59,014 nt of DNA, taken from NCBI GenBank assembly GCA_018432935.1, contig JAHDSF010000019.1, positions 1-59,014 of the forward strand, in the 5' to 3' direction. Below, piece after piece: positions 44,613-53,744 of the stretch. How positions within the stretch are numbered: the stretch's first letter is position 1; each line of letters starts with the position of its first letter. The notes below the pieces were generated by a model, which saw nothing but the letters and a program-made list of their open reading frames with translations, did no database searches and had not been told where the DNA came from. A program made the position numbers and the translations under genes. This DNA is from Rhodospirillales bacterium. GTDB lineage: Bacteria > Pseudomonadota > Alphaproteobacteria > Rhodospirillales > Shumkoniaceae.

Positions 44613-45995
44613 TCACCGTTTCGGCATGGCAAACGGGTGGACCGCTTCATACGCACGGCAGGCCCGCAGCACCAGGGCGTCGGCGTATTTCGGGCCGACC
44701 ACCTGAAGCGCCGCCGGCAGGCCCTCGGTTGTCAGCCCGCACGGCACGGTGGCGGCCGGCTGCTGGGTGATGTTGAACGGGTAGGTGAACGGGGTCCAGT
44801 CGAGCCATTCCTTGAAGGTCCGTCCCTCGGGCACCAGCTTCCCCGCCGCGAATGCGGCGAGGGGAAGCTGCGGCGTCAGGAGGAGATCGTAGCTCTGGTG
44901 GAACTCGGCCATCGCCCGTCCCATCGTCTCGCGCGCCAGTTCGGTCCGGACGCGGTCGAGGGCGGTGAGCCTGCGGCCGCGCGCGGCATACTCCAGGATC
45001 GGCTGGTCCAGCAGCGGCCACTTCTCCTGCGGCACGCCGTCGACCGCATAGGCCAACCCCATGTTCCACAGATCCTCGATCAGGGGGCGGGGATCGCCGA
45101 TCATCGGATCGGCCTCCTCGACCCTGGCGCCGAGATCGGAGAAGACGGTCGCCGCGCGATCTACCAGGGCCAGGATGTCGGCGTCGCACTGGGCGAACCC
45201 GAGGGTGCGGCTGTAGGCGATCCGCAGGCCGCGAACGCCGTCCTCGAGCCCGACGCGGTAGTCCCTTCCGTCGTAGGGTAGCGCGAACCAGTCGCGCGGA
45301 TCAGGCTCGGCGATCACGTTGAGCATGAGGGCGCCATCCGAAACCGTGCGCGTCATGGGACCGTGGTGGGCCAGCGTCGTGCGCCCTTCCCAAGGGAAAG
45401 CAGGCACCACTCCGAAGCTCGGCTTCATGGCGAACGTACCGCAGAAGCCGGAGGGGATGCGGACCGAGCCCGCCGCATCCGCACCGATGTGCAAGGCACC
45501 CATGCCGAGTGCCGCTGCAACGGCCGCGCCGCCGCTGGACCCGCCCGCGGTGCGCTCGGGGTCCCAGGGATTGCGGGTGATCCCGGCGAGCGGACTGTCG
45601 GTGACGCCTTTCCAGCCGAACTCGGACGAGTTGGTCTTGCCGAGAAAGACGGCGCCGTGCTCGCGCATCCGGGCCACGGGGGGAGCATCGTACGTGCTCG
45701 CCGTGTCGGCGGTCACCCGGGAGCCGCGCCGGGTCGGCCAGCCGATTGACGGCACCACCTCCTTGATAGAGGAGGGCACACCGTCGATCAGCCCCTTGGG
45801 TTGGCCGCGCTGCCAGCGCGTTTCCGATTCCCGCGCCTCGGCGAGCGCCCGCTCCGGGTCGACGAGCCAGAAGGCGTTGTAGGTGCCGTCCAGTCGCGAA
45901 ATCCGCTCCAGGGCGGCGCGAGTGGCCTCCACCGGGGACAGCCGCTTGGCGCGGTAGAGACGGACGAGCTCGCAAGCCGTCATCAGGCAGGTCAT
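44613..45995 (-). CDS. Amidase signature-family amidase
   Basis: 460 aa from ATG 45995, preceded by GGGAGGAAACGCC; an earlier ATG lacks this spacing. The Ser-cisSer-Lys triad region is visible: Lys in GVPSSIKEVV, the glycine/serine block RTAGGSSGGAAVAAALG, and nucleophile Ser in AAGSVRIPSGFCG. It is cytosolic and hydrolyses a carboxamide to acid plus ammonia. It lies directly downstream of the iclR gene, and the gap between them carries a copy of the 38-bp operator-like element also found at the TRAP and decarboxylase promoters. It is probably the entry step for an amide imported by the TRAP system. Confidence 0.93.
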   Translation of the reverse strand: MTCLMTACELVRLYRAKRLSPVEATRAALERISRLDGTYNAFWLVDPERALAEARESETRWQRGQPKGLIDGVPSSIKEVVPSIGWPTRRGSRVTADTASTYDAPPVARMREHGAVFLGKTNSSEFGWKGVTDSPLAGITRNPWDPERTAGGSSGGAAVAAALGMGALHIGADAAGSVRIPSGFCGTFAMKPSFGVVPAFPWEGRTTLAHHGPMTRTVSDGALMLNVIAEPDPRDWFALPYDGRDYRVGLEDGVRGLRIAYSRTLGFAQCDADILALVDRAATVFSDLGARVEEADPMIGDPRPLIEDLWNMGLAYAVDGVPQEKWPLLDQPILEYAARGRRLTALDRVRTELARETMGRAMAEFHQSYDLLLTPQLPLAAFAAGKLVPEGRTFKEWLDWTPFTYPFNITQQPAATVPCGLTTEGLPAALQVVGPKYADALVLRACRAYEAVHPFAMPKR

Positions 45996-46039
45996 GGCGT
46001 TTCCTCCCATTCTTGCGGTCCAGCTTATGCCACGAGCTG

Positions 46040-46077
46040 GTTCTTTCCAACAGAATACATGTTCTGTCTGTCGGAAC
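46040..46077. promoter_or_regulatory. Composite IclR-type operator, amidase promoter
   Basis: Two inverted repeats in tandem: GTTCTT-N5-CAGAAT (46040-46056), a 4-bp gap, then GTTCTG-N5-CGGAAC (46061-46077). Spacing and half-site sequence match the elements at 46904-46941 and 51840-51877. It lies 45-82 bp upstream of the amidase ATG. Confidence 0.6.
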
Positions 46078-46087
46078 TACAGGCCGG

Positions 46088-46882
46088 TCAGCCGTTGTGG
46101 CCGAGACGGCGCGAAATGTTGGCGGCGGCCTGGATGACCAGGGGCGCCCACCCGACGAGCTTCTCGTGATCGACCCGGAACACGTGCGCCCAGACGTTGA
46201 CCGCTCCCGCCACGTCTCCCTTGAAGTTGAAGATCGGGGCCGCCACGCCGCGGATCTCGTCGGTCTCCTCCCGGTCGACGACCGCATAGCCCTGGTCGCG
46301 GATCGCCTCCAGCTCGCGCACGAAGGCGAGGGGGTCGGTGATGGTGTTCGCCGTGAAGCGGGTGAAGCGGATGCGCTCGACCAGCGCCCGCCGCTTCGGC
46401 TCCGGAAGGAATGCGACCATGGCCTTGCCGAGAGCGGTGCAATAGACCGGGGCGCGGTCGCCCACCTTCAGGGCCATGCGCAGGGGCGCCCGGCTTTCGA
46501 CCTTGTTGACGAAGACGATCTCGGTGCCGTCGAGCACGGCAAGGACGACGTGTTCGTCGGTCGCCTCGTTGAGCCGCCGCATGTCCTCGCTGGCGGTGCG
46601 CTGCAGGTCGAAGTCGTTCCACGTCTTCAAGGCCCAGCTCATGACACGAAAGCCGAGCCGGTAGGCGCGGGTCTCGGGGTCGTAGGCGATGAGACCCTGC
46701 TCGGTGAGCGCGGTCAGGATGCGGTGACCGGAGCTCTTTGAGAGGCCCGCGGTGTCGACCAGATCGGTGAAGCGCATCGGCTTGGCGGCCCGCCCGAGGG
46801 CGTCGAGGACGGCTATGCTCTTGGTGAGGATGGTGCTCTTCGGATCGCTTTCCGGCACGGCGAAAGCCCTGGTTCTTGACAT
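46088..46882 (-). CDS. IclR-family transcriptional regulator
   Basis: 264 aa from ATG 46882 (MSRTRAFAVPESDPKSTILT). A start at 46945 would place the N-terminus inside the 46904-46941 operator, so it is rejected. The N-terminal winged helix spans about residues 15-80 (TKSIAVLDALG, GLSKSSGHRILTALTEQG). The C-terminal IclR effector domain shows VYCTALGKAMVAFLP and GYAVVDREETDEIRGVAAPI. It is divergent from the TRAP operon and upstream of the amidase, and probably regulates both, as well as the ThDP/aldehyde-dehydrogenase pair, through the shared operator. The effector is unknown. Confidence 0.92.
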   Translation of the reverse strand: MSRTRAFAVPESDPKSTILTKSIAVLDALGRAAKPMRFTDLVDTAGLSKSSGHRILTALTEQGLIAYDPETRAYRLGFRVMSWALKTWNDFDLQRTASEDMRRLNEATDEHVVLAVLDGTEIVFVNKVESRAPLRMALKVGDRAPVYCTALGKAMVAFLPEPKRRALVERIRFTRFTANTITDPLAFVRELEAIRDQGYAVVDREETDEIRGVAAPIFNFKGDVAGAVNVWAHVFRVDHEKLVGWAPLVIQAAANISRRLGHNG

Positions 46883-46903
46883 GCGGGGTGGGTTAAGCAA
46901 GAG

Positions 46904-46941
46904 TGACTGATAAGCAGAACAATAGTTCCGATAAACGGAAC
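46904..46941. promoter_or_regulatory. Composite IclR-type operator, iclR/dctP divergent promoter
   Basis: CAGAAC (46915-46920), 4-bp gap AATA, then the perfect inverted repeat GTTCCG-ATAAA-CGGAAC (46925-46941). A degenerate left half, TGACTG (46904-46909), completes the same 38-bp layout seen at the amidase and decarboxylase promoters. It lies 34 bp before the dctP start. Confidence 0.65.
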
Positions 46942-46974
46942 TCATGTCAACGCCTTTCTCGGGAGGAGACTTCG

Positions 46975-48015
46975 ATGCGCATCTCGATGGTACCCAAGGT
47001 GTGCCTCACGACGGCCCTTGCGCTGTCGTTCGTGACCGCAGCGTCGGCGGCCGAGTTCACGATGAAGCTCGGCCACAGCAACCAGCCCGACCCCAAGGAC
47101 TCGGTGTTCCACGCCTGCGCGCTCAAGTTCGAGGAGCTGGTGGAGAAGTATTCGAACGGGCGGATCGACGTCGCCATCTTCCCCGCCTTCCAGCTCGGGA
47201 GCGAGCAGGAACAGGTCCGTGCGAGCCAGCTGGGGACCCAGGAATCGACCATCATCTCGACACCCAACCTCAACGTCTTCACCCGTTCGTTGGGGTTCCT
47301 GACGCTGCCCTACATCTTCGAGACCGTCGAGGAGGGGCGGGCGGTCATCGACAAGAGCTGGGACCAGATGAACCAGTGGTCGGTGAAGGAGGCGGGCGTC
47401 CGCCTGATCACCGTCATCGATGCCGGCTTCCGCGACCTCACCAACTCGAAAAAGCCGGTGAAGACGCTGCAGGACCTGCGCGACATCAAGGTCCGGGTGC
47501 CGCAGAACCCGATCATGATCGGCGCCTTCAAGAGCTGGGGCAGCGAGCCGATCCCGCTCGACTGGTCGGAGACCTTCAACGCCCTTCAGCAGAAGGTCGT
47601 CGACGGCCAGGAAAACCCGATCAACGTGTTGCTGGCGGTCAAGTTTTACGAAGTCCAGAAGTGGGTCACCGAGATCGGTTACGTCTACCAGAGCAATTTC
47701 CTGGTCGCTTCGGAACGCTGGCTGCAGAGCCTGCCCAAGGAACTCCAGGAGGTGGTCATCCGCGCCGGCAAGGAGACCACGGCGTGGGAGCGCAACTACA
47801 TCGAGGAAGTCACGAAGAGCGACATCAAGCGGCTCAAGGAGGACCACGGCATCGTCTTTCTCGGCCCGCCCGAGGATAAGCCGGAATGGATCCGCCGGGC
47901 CCGCGGCATCTGGCCCGACTTCTACGAGTTCATCGGCAACGGCAGCAAGCAGAAGGGCAAGGAGGTCGTCGACTACGTGGTCTCCGTCGCCCGGGACGTG
48001 CGGGGAAAGAAGTAG
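46975..48015 (+). CDS. TRAP transporter substrate-binding protein (DctP family)
   Basis: 346 aa with a signal peptide (MRISMVPKVCLTTALALSFV, cleavage near ASAA-EF). DctP features are KLGHSNQPDPKDSVFHACAL, PAFQLGSEQEQ, and the carboxylate-binding Arg region DLRDIKVRVPQNPI. It binds an organic acid or similar anion in the periplasm and delivers it to the DctQM permease. GGGAGGAG precedes the ATG. A hairpin separates it from dctQ. The IclR operator overlaps its promoter. Confidence 0.94.
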   Translation: MRISMVPKVCLTTALALSFVTAASAAEFTMKLGHSNQPDPKDSVFHACALKFEELVEKYSNGRIDVAIFPAFQLGSEQEQVRASQLGTQESTIISTPNLNVFTRSLGFLTLPYIFETVEEGRAVIDKSWDQMNQWSVKEAGVRLITVIDAGFRDLTNSKKPVKTLQDLRDIKVRVPQNPIMIGAFKSWGSEPIPLDWSETFNALQQKVVDGQENPINVLLAVKFYEVQKWVTEIGYVYQSNFLVASERWLQSLPKELQEVVIRAGKETTAWERNYIEEVTKSDIKRLKEDHGIVFLGPPEDKPEWIRRARGIWPDFYEFIGNGSKQKGKEVVDYVVSVARDVRGKK

Positions 48016-48052
48016 GCTCACAACGTCCTATCGCCCTCACGAAGGGGAATAA

Positions 48053-48086
48053 GGGGGTGCATCGGGGTTCGCCGCGGAGCACCCCC
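48053..48086 (+). promoter_or_regulatory. Intercistronic hairpin between dctP and dctQ
   Basis: GGGGGTGC at 48053-48060 pairs perfectly with GCACCCCC at 48079-48086 around an 18-base loop. There is no T run. It probably keeps binding-protein mRNA more abundant than permease mRNA, as with the hairpins after the two dpp binding-protein genes. Confidence 0.5.
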
Positions 48087-48142
48087 CCTCCGCCTCCTCC
48101 TTCAAGGGGGCGCGAAGAAATGCCGCGGCAGCGGGAGCGGTC

Positions 48143-48679
48143 ATGCGCAAGGCCCTGCGCCTCATCGACGCATATTTCGAGGAAGGCGTCTGCGCCGGTC
48201 TCCTCGTCCTCCTCATGAGCTTCCTCATGATCCAGGTCGTGATGCGCTATGTCTTCAGCATGGCGCTGGCCTGGAACGAGGAGCTGACCCGCTTCTTCTT
48301 CGTCTGGTTCTCCTATCTCGGCGCCAGCCTCGGCGTGCAGCGCCAGGGCCACATCCGGGTGCTTTCGTTCATCCTGCTGCTGCCGAACGTAACGCTGCGC
48401 CGGGTGGCGCTGCTGATCTCCGACGCCGTGTGGCTGGCCTTCATGCTGATCATCTTCTACTACAGCTTCGAGTTTCTCGGGATCGTGCGACAGTTCCCGC
48501 AAGGCTCGGCGGTGCTCGACATCCCGCTGCTATACGCCTACGCGATCATCCCCGTGGGATTTCTGCTCATGAGCCTGCGACTGCTGCAGCTCTATTGGCG
48601 GAGCTGGACGGATCTGGGCGCTCTTGCGCCTCTGGAAGGCGCGGCGGGCGAGGCAGCGGTCGGGGGACCGAAGCCATGA
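48143..48679 (+). CDS. TRAP transporter small permease (DctQ family)
   Basis: 178 aa with four membrane helices. Family motif RYVFSMALAWNEELTRFFFVWFSYLGAS, here split as AWNEELTRFFFVWFSYLG, is diagnostic for DctQ. It forms the membrane complex with DctM. The stop overlaps the DctM start (ATGA). Confidence 0.93.
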   Translation: MRKALRLIDAYFEEGVCAGLLVLLMSFLMIQVVMRYVFSMALAWNEELTRFFFVWFSYLGASLGVQRQGHIRVLSFILLLPNVTLRRVALLISDAVWLAFMLIIFYYSFEFLGIVRQFPQGSAVLDIPLLYAYAIIPVGFLLMSLRLLQLYWRSWTDLGALAPLEGAAGEAAVGGPKP

Positions 48680-49953
48680 TGCTCGTCATCGTCTTCGTCG
48701 TCGCGCTCGTCCTCGGGGTGCCGATCCTAGCCACCATCGGTTGGGCGACCGTCGCGCCGATCTTCCTTGACGGCCGCATCCCTATGACGATGGTGATCCA
48801 GACCCTCTACACCGGGGTCGACCAGTTCCCGCTCATCGCGGTCACCGGCTTCATCCTGGCCGGTGCGCTGATGGGGGTTTCCGGCATTACCGACCGCATC
48901 ATCGAGGTTGCCTCCAGCATGGTCGGAGGCGCGACCGGCGGGCTCGCCATCGTCACCATCCTCGCTTGCATGTTCTTCGCCGCGATCAGCGGTTCCGGCC
49001 CGGCGACGGTGGCGGCGATCGGCGGCGTCATGCTGCCCGGCATGTTCCGCGCCGGGTACGGCCGGCCCTTCGCCGGCGCGGTGGCGGCCTCGGGAGGCGT
49101 GCTCGGGATCCTTATCCCGCCGTCGAACCCGATGATTATCTACGGCGTGGTTGCCAGCGTCTCGATCACCAAGCTGTTCATGGCGGGACTGGTTCCGGGG
49201 GTTCTGGTCGGGGTACTGATGATGGGGGCCGCCTACCTGGACGCGCGGCGGCGCGGCTACAAGGGTTCAGGGGAACGGCTGAATCCGCGCCGCCTAGGCC
49301 GCGCCCTCAATCGCGGCAAGTGGGCGCTGATGGCGCCGCTCATCATTCTCGGCGGCATCTACGCCGGCATCTTCACACCCGTCGAGGCTTCGGCGGTCGC
49401 CGTATTCTATGCGCTCTTCGTCGGCGTGTTCGTCTACCGCTCGCTGACGTGGCGCACGCTACTGCAGTCACTGACCCAGACCGCCATGGTATCGGGCACG
49501 GTCATCGTCATCGTCGGCATCGCGCTTTCGTTCGGCCGCCTGCTGACGATCTACCGCATCCCGGTCATCATCGCCGAGGCGCTAAGCACGATCTCGACCG
49601 AGCCGGTCGTCATCCTGTTCCTGATCGCCGCGTTCCTGATCTTCATCGGCACCTTCATGGAAACGCTGGCGCAGATCATCATCCTGACCCCGGTATTCCT
49701 GCCGCTGATCAAGAGCCTGGGGATCGACCCCATCCATTTCGGCGTGATCTTCGTCGTCTGCTGCGAGATCGGATTCCTGACGCCGCCGTTGGGCGCCAAT
49801 CTGTTCGTCGCCATGAAGCAGGCAAACGTGACCCTGGAGGCCGTGTCGAAGGCGGTCATCCCGTTCCTCGCCGCCCTCATCGGTGGCTTGGTGCCGATCA
49901 TCCTGTTCCCGCAGATCTCGCTGTTCCTGCCCAACCTGCTGATGGGGCGGTAG
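48676..49953 (+). CDS. TRAP transporter large permease (DctM family)
   Basis: 425 aa with about twelve hydrophobic segments. DctM motifs include FAAISGSGPATVAAIGGVM, GVLGILIPPSNPMIIYG, GIFTPVEASAVAVFYA and EIGFLTPPLGANLF. It is the Na+-coupled transport subunit. Two ATG codons in a row begin the gene (48676, 48679). It converges on the ThDP-enzyme gene, with an inverted repeat between them. Confidence 0.95.
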   Translation: MMLVIVFVVALVLGVPILATIGWATVAPIFLDGRIPMTMVIQTLYTGVDQFPLIAVTGFILAGALMGVSGITDRIIEVASSMVGGATGGLAIVTILACMFFAAISGSGPATVAAIGGVMLPGMFRAGYGRPFAGAVAASGGVLGILIPPSNPMIIYGVVASVSITKLFMAGLVPGVLVGVLMMGAAYLDARRRGYKGSGERLNPRRLGRALNRGKWALMAPLIILGGIYAGIFTPVEASAVAVFYALFVGVFVYRSLTWRTLLQSLTQTAMVSGTVIVIVGIALSFGRLLTIYRIPVIIAEALSTISTEPVVILFLIAAFLIFIGTFMETLAQIIILTPVFLPLIKSLGIDPIHFGVIFVVCCEIGFLTPPLGANLFVAMKQANVTLEAVSKAVIPFLAALIGGLVPIILFPQISLFLPNLLMGR

Positions 49954-50076
49954 CGGCGCCTACCGTCATTCCGGCGGAAGCCGGGACGACGAGAAATCTA
50001 CGAGTCACGGCGGGACCCTGAATGGCGAGGAATTCGGCCTCATCCTGAGCCTGTCGAAGGATGGGGCGGGGTGCGC

Positions 50077-50109
50077 GGCCTCATGGTTCGACAGGCTCAC
50101 CATGAGGCC
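50077..50109. repeat. Inverted repeat / bidirectional terminator-like hairpin
   Basis: GGCCTCATGGT (50077-50087) and ACCATGAGGCC (50099-50109) form a perfect 11-bp stem around the loop TCGACAGGCTC. A near-inverse copy of the loop core lies just upstream (CCTGAGCCTGTCGAAGGA near 50044-50061), and a relative occurs at 57764-57796. It sits between convergent genes, where it may end transcription from both sides. The family resembles interspersed intergenic repeats known in alphaproteobacteria. Confidence 0.6.
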
Positions 50110-50131
50110 ACATCAAACGCGGTGACGGGTC

Positions 50132-51820
50132 TCAGTCGTGGATGCGCAGCTTCTGCGTCTCCATGAAGTGCTTCGTGTAGTCGTGGCGGGCGACGTGGAA
50201 GTCGAGCAGCACCGGCACGCCGCGCTCGTTGGCAGCCAGCGCCGCATGCAGTGCCGGCTCGACCTGTTCGGGGTCGTCGACGCGGATCCCCTCGCAGCCC
50301 TGGGCGCGGGCGATCGCAGGCAGGTCGGCGGCCACCTTGAACTGCGTTCCGACGAACTCCTGCTGCTTCAGCACCTGGGTGTACTGCGGCCAGCCGAACG
50401 CCTGGTTGTTGAACACCACCCAGGTGACGCCGCACTTCCATTCCGCGGCGGTGGCCATCTCCATCATCGCCATCTGCAGCGCGCCGTCGCCGGCGACGCA
50501 GACGACCTTCTTGTCCGGCCGCGCCAGCTTGGCGCCGATCGTGCCGGTGACGCCGAAGCCCATCGCCGTCTGCTCGGCCATCGGCACACAGTCGCCCGCG
50601 TCCAGCACCTTGTAGTAGGGCCAGTAGTAGCACCACAGGTCGGTGGCGCCGTTCTCCTTGACCAGGATGGTGTCCTTGCCGAATACCCGGTTGATGGCGG
50701 CCAGCACCTGCGGCGGCCGGATCGGACTGCGCTTCTCGGCGCCCTCGCGGTCGGTCCCCTCGAGGAAGGCTGCGCGCGCCTGGGCGACCTGCGATACCCG
50801 CTGCGCCCTGGCCGCCGGCTCGATCAGGGGCCGCAGGGCCGCTGCGATGTCCTCCAGCGCCAGGGCGGCGTCGCCCACCACCGCCACATCGGGCCGCCAG
50901 TTCATGGCGATGGTATCGGCGTCGATGTCGACCTGGATGAACTTCGCCCCCTTGGGGAAGGCGCTCCAGGACAGCGTCGAGAACGCCTCGAGGCGGGAGC
51001 CGACCGACACAATCAGGTCGGCCGAGTCGTAGTAGGCCTTTCCGCCCTCGGTGAAGTAAAGCCCGACCAGGCCGTAGAACAGCTCCGAATCCTCGGCCAT
51101 GATACCGCGGCCGCCGGGGGTTGCGAAGACGGGGATTCCGGCCGCCTCGCTGAGGGCGCCGACGGCCGCCGACGCTCCTGCTGAGACGGCGCCGCTGCCG
51201 CACAAGAGCAGAGGCCGCTCGGCGCGCGCGATGAGTTCGGCGGCGGCCGTGGCGGCGGATGCCTCGGGGCGGGTACGCTGGCGGCCGAGATGCGGCCGGT
51301 AGGGCATCTCCATCTCGACCTTCTCGGCGGCGACGTCGCTCGGCAGGTCGATGAACACAGCGCCCGGTCGGCCGTTGCGGGCCAGCGAGAAGGCACGCTG
51401 CATCACCCAGTTGGTTCGCCGCGGGTCGTGGATGCGGAACGCCCACTTGGTCACCGGCTTCATCAGCGCCATCGTGTCCAGCTCCTGGAACGCCCCCATG
51501 CCGTCGTGGGCCTGCACCACGCTGTTGGCGATCGCGATCACCGGCACGCAGCCGCAGGTCGCCTCCAGGAGCCCGGTCACGAGGTTGGTGGTTCCCGGGC
51601 CGGGATTGGAGAAGACGATGCCGGGTTTGCCGCTGACGCGCGCGTAGGCGTAGGCCAGCGCGACCGCCCATGGTTCATTGCGGACCAGCACAAACTTGAT
51701 GCCGGTGTGGGCGACCAGGTCTTCGATCAGGTTCTGGGGGTTGCCCGGGAGGCCGAACACGTACTCGACGCCTTCCGCGGCCAGCGCCTTCGCGATCGCG
51801 TGCCAGGCTGTGCACCTCAT
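50132..51820 (-). CDS. ThDP-dependent decarboxylase/synthase (IlvB/benzoylformate decarboxylase type)
   Basis: 562 aa from ATG 51820, preceded by GAGGGAGC. N-terminal Pyr domain with the activating Glu in VRNEPWAVALAYAYAR and NPGPGTTN; central domain; C-terminal PP domain with the ThDP motif GDGALQMAMMEMATAA and its terminal FNN. The family makes or breaks bonds next to a keto group: acetolactate synthase, benzoylformate or phenylpyruvate decarboxylases. It is divergent from an aldehyde dehydrogenase and shares with it an IclR-type operator. An oxo-acid decarboxylase feeding that dehydrogenase is therefore most plausible; acetolactate synthase is less likely. Confidence 0.88.
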   Translation of the reverse strand: MRCTAWHAIAKALAAEGVEYVFGLPGNPQNLIEDLVAHTGIKFVLVRNEPWAVALAYAYARVSGKPGIVFSNPGPGTTNLVTGLLEATCGCVPVIAIANSVVQAHDGMGAFQELDTMALMKPVTKWAFRIHDPRRTNWVMQRAFSLARNGRPGAVFIDLPSDVAAEKVEMEMPYRPHLGRQRTRPEASAATAAAELIARAERPLLLCGSGAVSAGASAAVGALSEAAGIPVFATPGGRGIMAEDSELFYGLVGLYFTEGGKAYYDSADLIVSVGSRLEAFSTLSWSAFPKGAKFIQVDIDADTIAMNWRPDVAVVGDAALALEDIAAALRPLIEPAARAQRVSQVAQARAAFLEGTDREGAEKRSPIRPPQVLAAINRVFGKDTILVKENGATDLWCYYWPYYKVLDAGDCVPMAEQTAMGFGVTGTIGAKLARPDKKVVCVAGDGALQMAMMEMATAAEWKCGVTWVVFNNQAFGWPQYTQVLKQQEFVGTQFKVAADLPAIARAQGCEGIRVDDPEQVEPALHAALAANERGVPVLLDFHVARHDYTKHFMETQKLRIHD

Positions 51821-51839
51821 GACGCTTGCTCCCTCGCTA

Positions 51840-51877
51840 GTTCCACTTGACAGAACTTGTGTTCCGTGATGTGAAAG
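51840..51877. promoter_or_regulatory. Composite IclR-type operator, ThDP enzyme/ALDH divergent promoter
   Basis: GTTCCA-N5-CAGAAC (51840-51856), 4-bp gap TTGT, GTTCCG (51861-51866), then N5 and a degenerate right half TGAAAG (51872-51877). The layout is the same 6-5-6-4-6-5-6 as the sites at the amidase and dctP promoters. It lies 20-57 bp upstream of the ThDP-enzyme start. Confidence 0.55.
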
Positions 51878-52001
51878 GATCGCGGATCGCGGCGTTGTTG
51901 TCAATGTCGGCCCGACTGCTTGCCGCGATCCCTCGGCCGGTCCCATCTGCTGGGATGTCTCGCAACGTCACGCAGCCGCCGACAGTCCGGGGAGGAAAAC
52001 C

Positions 52002-53501
52002 ATGAGCGCAGAGAAGACGTTCGGCTACTACAAGGAAATCGCAGCCCGACTTCGCCTGCCGGAGCTGGCCTACATCGACGGCGGGTTTCGGCCCGCCAGC
52101 TCGGGCCGGGTGTTCGAGAACGTCAACCCGGCGACCGGAGAGGTGCTCGGCACCGTTGCCCATTGCGACCATGCGGACGTCGACCTCGCTGTTAGGGCGG
52201 CCCGCCGCGCCTTCGAGGATGGCGGCTGGTCGCATGCCGCGCCCGAGCACCGCAAGGCGGTGCTGCTGAGGCTCGCCGAGCTGGTCCGGCGGCACACCGA
52301 GGAGCTGGCGGTGATGGAATGCCTGGACACTGGCAAGACCATCACCGACTGCCTGCACGAGATCGGCAACGAGGTGCCGACGTTCTTCCAGTGGTACGCC
52401 GAGCTGATCGACAAGACCTTCGGCAAGGTCGCGCCCACCGGCAGCGACGCCCTGGCACTCATTGTCAAGGAGCCGATCGGGGTGGCCGGGCTGGTGCTGC
52501 CGTGGAACTTTCCGCTCCTCATGGTGGCCTGGAAGCTGGCTCCGGCGCTGGCTGCCGGCTGTTCGGCGCTGGTCAAGCCGGCCGAGCAGACCCCGCTCAC
52601 CGCCTTGCGCCTGGCCGAGCTGGCCGCCGAGGCCGGCGTGCCGCCCGGCGTGCTCAACGTCCTTCCCGGTTTCGGCGAGACCGCCGGGCAGGCGATCGGC
52701 CGCCATCCCGATGTCGACGTCGTCTCGTTCACCGGCTCGACCGAGGTCGGCGCCTACTTCCTGAAGTATGCAAGCGAGAGCAACCTCAAACCGGTCGGCC
52801 TCGAGATGGGCGGCAAAAGCCCGTTCATCGTGCTGGACGATGCCACGCTCGACGACAACCTGATCGACAATGCGGTCAGGTCGGCGTTCTGGAATGCCGG
52901 GCAGAACTGCTCGGCCAACATGCGCCAGATCGTCGCCGCTCGGATAAAGGACGACTACCTCGCCAAGGTGTTGGAGAAGACCAAGGCGATGAAGGTGGGC
53001 GCACCGCTCGACCCGGCGACCCAGATCGGCTCGATGATCACCGCCGAGCATCAGAAGCGCGTGCTGGGCTACATCGAGACCGGCCGCCGCGAAGGCGCCA
53101 AGGTGGTCGCTGGCGGCGGCCCCACCGCCGGCCAAGGCGGCTATTTCGTCGATCCCACGGTGTTCGATGAGGTCAGCCCGGAAATGACCATCGCCCGCGA
53201 GGAGATCTTCGGCCCGGTGCTGGGCGTCATTCCGGTCAAGGACGTCGAGGAGGCGGTGAGGATCGGGCGGCAGACCGAGTACGGGCTCCACGCGACCGTC
53301 TTCACCAGGGACGTCGACCGCGCCATCCAGGTGGCGCGGCGCCTGCCGTGCGGGACGGTCGCCATCAACGGCTTCACCGAGGGCGACATCAAGACCCCGT
53401 TCGGCGGCTATCGCCGCTCGGGCTCGCTGGCCCGCGACAACGGCACGGAAGCCCTGGACCAGTATCTGCAGACGAAGACGATCTGGATCAGTGTCGGGTA
53501 G
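52002..53501 (+). CDS. NAD(P)-dependent aldehyde dehydrogenase (PuuC/AldA-like)
   Basis: 499 aa. PWNFPLLM and FTGSTEVG (cofactor site), general-base Glu in LEMGGKSPF, catalytic Cys in NAGQNCSAN, and EIFGPVLGV are intact. It oxidises an aldehyde to the acid. Position and the shared operator suggest it handles the aldehyde made by the divergently encoded ThDP decarboxylase, completing amide to acid to aldehyde to acid catabolism. AGGAAAACC precedes the ATG. The closest family members act on aminoaldehydes or aromatic aldehydes. Confidence 0.94.
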   Translation: MSAEKTFGYYKEIAARLRLPELAYIDGGFRPASSGRVFENVNPATGEVLGTVAHCDHADVDLAVRAARRAFEDGGWSHAAPEHRKAVLLRLAELVRRHTEELAVMECLDTGKTITDCLHEIGNEVPTFFQWYAELIDKTFGKVAPTGSDALALIVKEPIGVAGLVLPWNFPLLMVAWKLAPALAAGCSALVKPAEQTPLTALRLAELAAEAGVPPGVLNVLPGFGETAGQAIGRHPDVDVVSFTGSTEVGAYFLKYASESNLKPVGLEMGGKSPFIVLDDATLDDNLIDNAVRSAFWNAGQNCSANMRQIVAARIKDDYLAKVLEKTKAMKVGAPLDPATQIGSMITAEHQKRVLGYIETGRREGAKVVAGGGPTAGQGGYFVDPTVFDEVSPEMTIAREEIFGPVLGVIPVKDVEEAVRIGRQTEYGLHATVFTRDVDRAIQVARRLPCGTVAINGFTEGDIKTPFGGYRRSGSLARDNGTEALDQYLQTKTIWISVG

Positions 53502-53744
53502 CAAACCGGTCCGACGTCTGGAGCGGAACCCTTCCGCGGCGTGACCCGGCATCGTCCCGGCCGGCGCCGGCACGACCGGCGGGATCATGTGGGAGGGCGG
53601 CCGCAGGGCCGATCTTCTCGCGCCTGCGGGGCTGACCGGTCGCCGAGCAGAGGATCGGCCAAGCGGCTTTCAGCGGCTGGTTGAGCGCACTGTTGGCGGT
53701 GAGACTGTCGTAGAGGATCCAGCCGGCCCCTCCTATGCCGATCG

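Noticed and set aside
46883-46945. Longer N-terminus for the IclR regulator
   Set aside because: These codons fall on the 46904-46941 operator and upstream of the normal IclR start context; ATG 46882 gives the usual family length.
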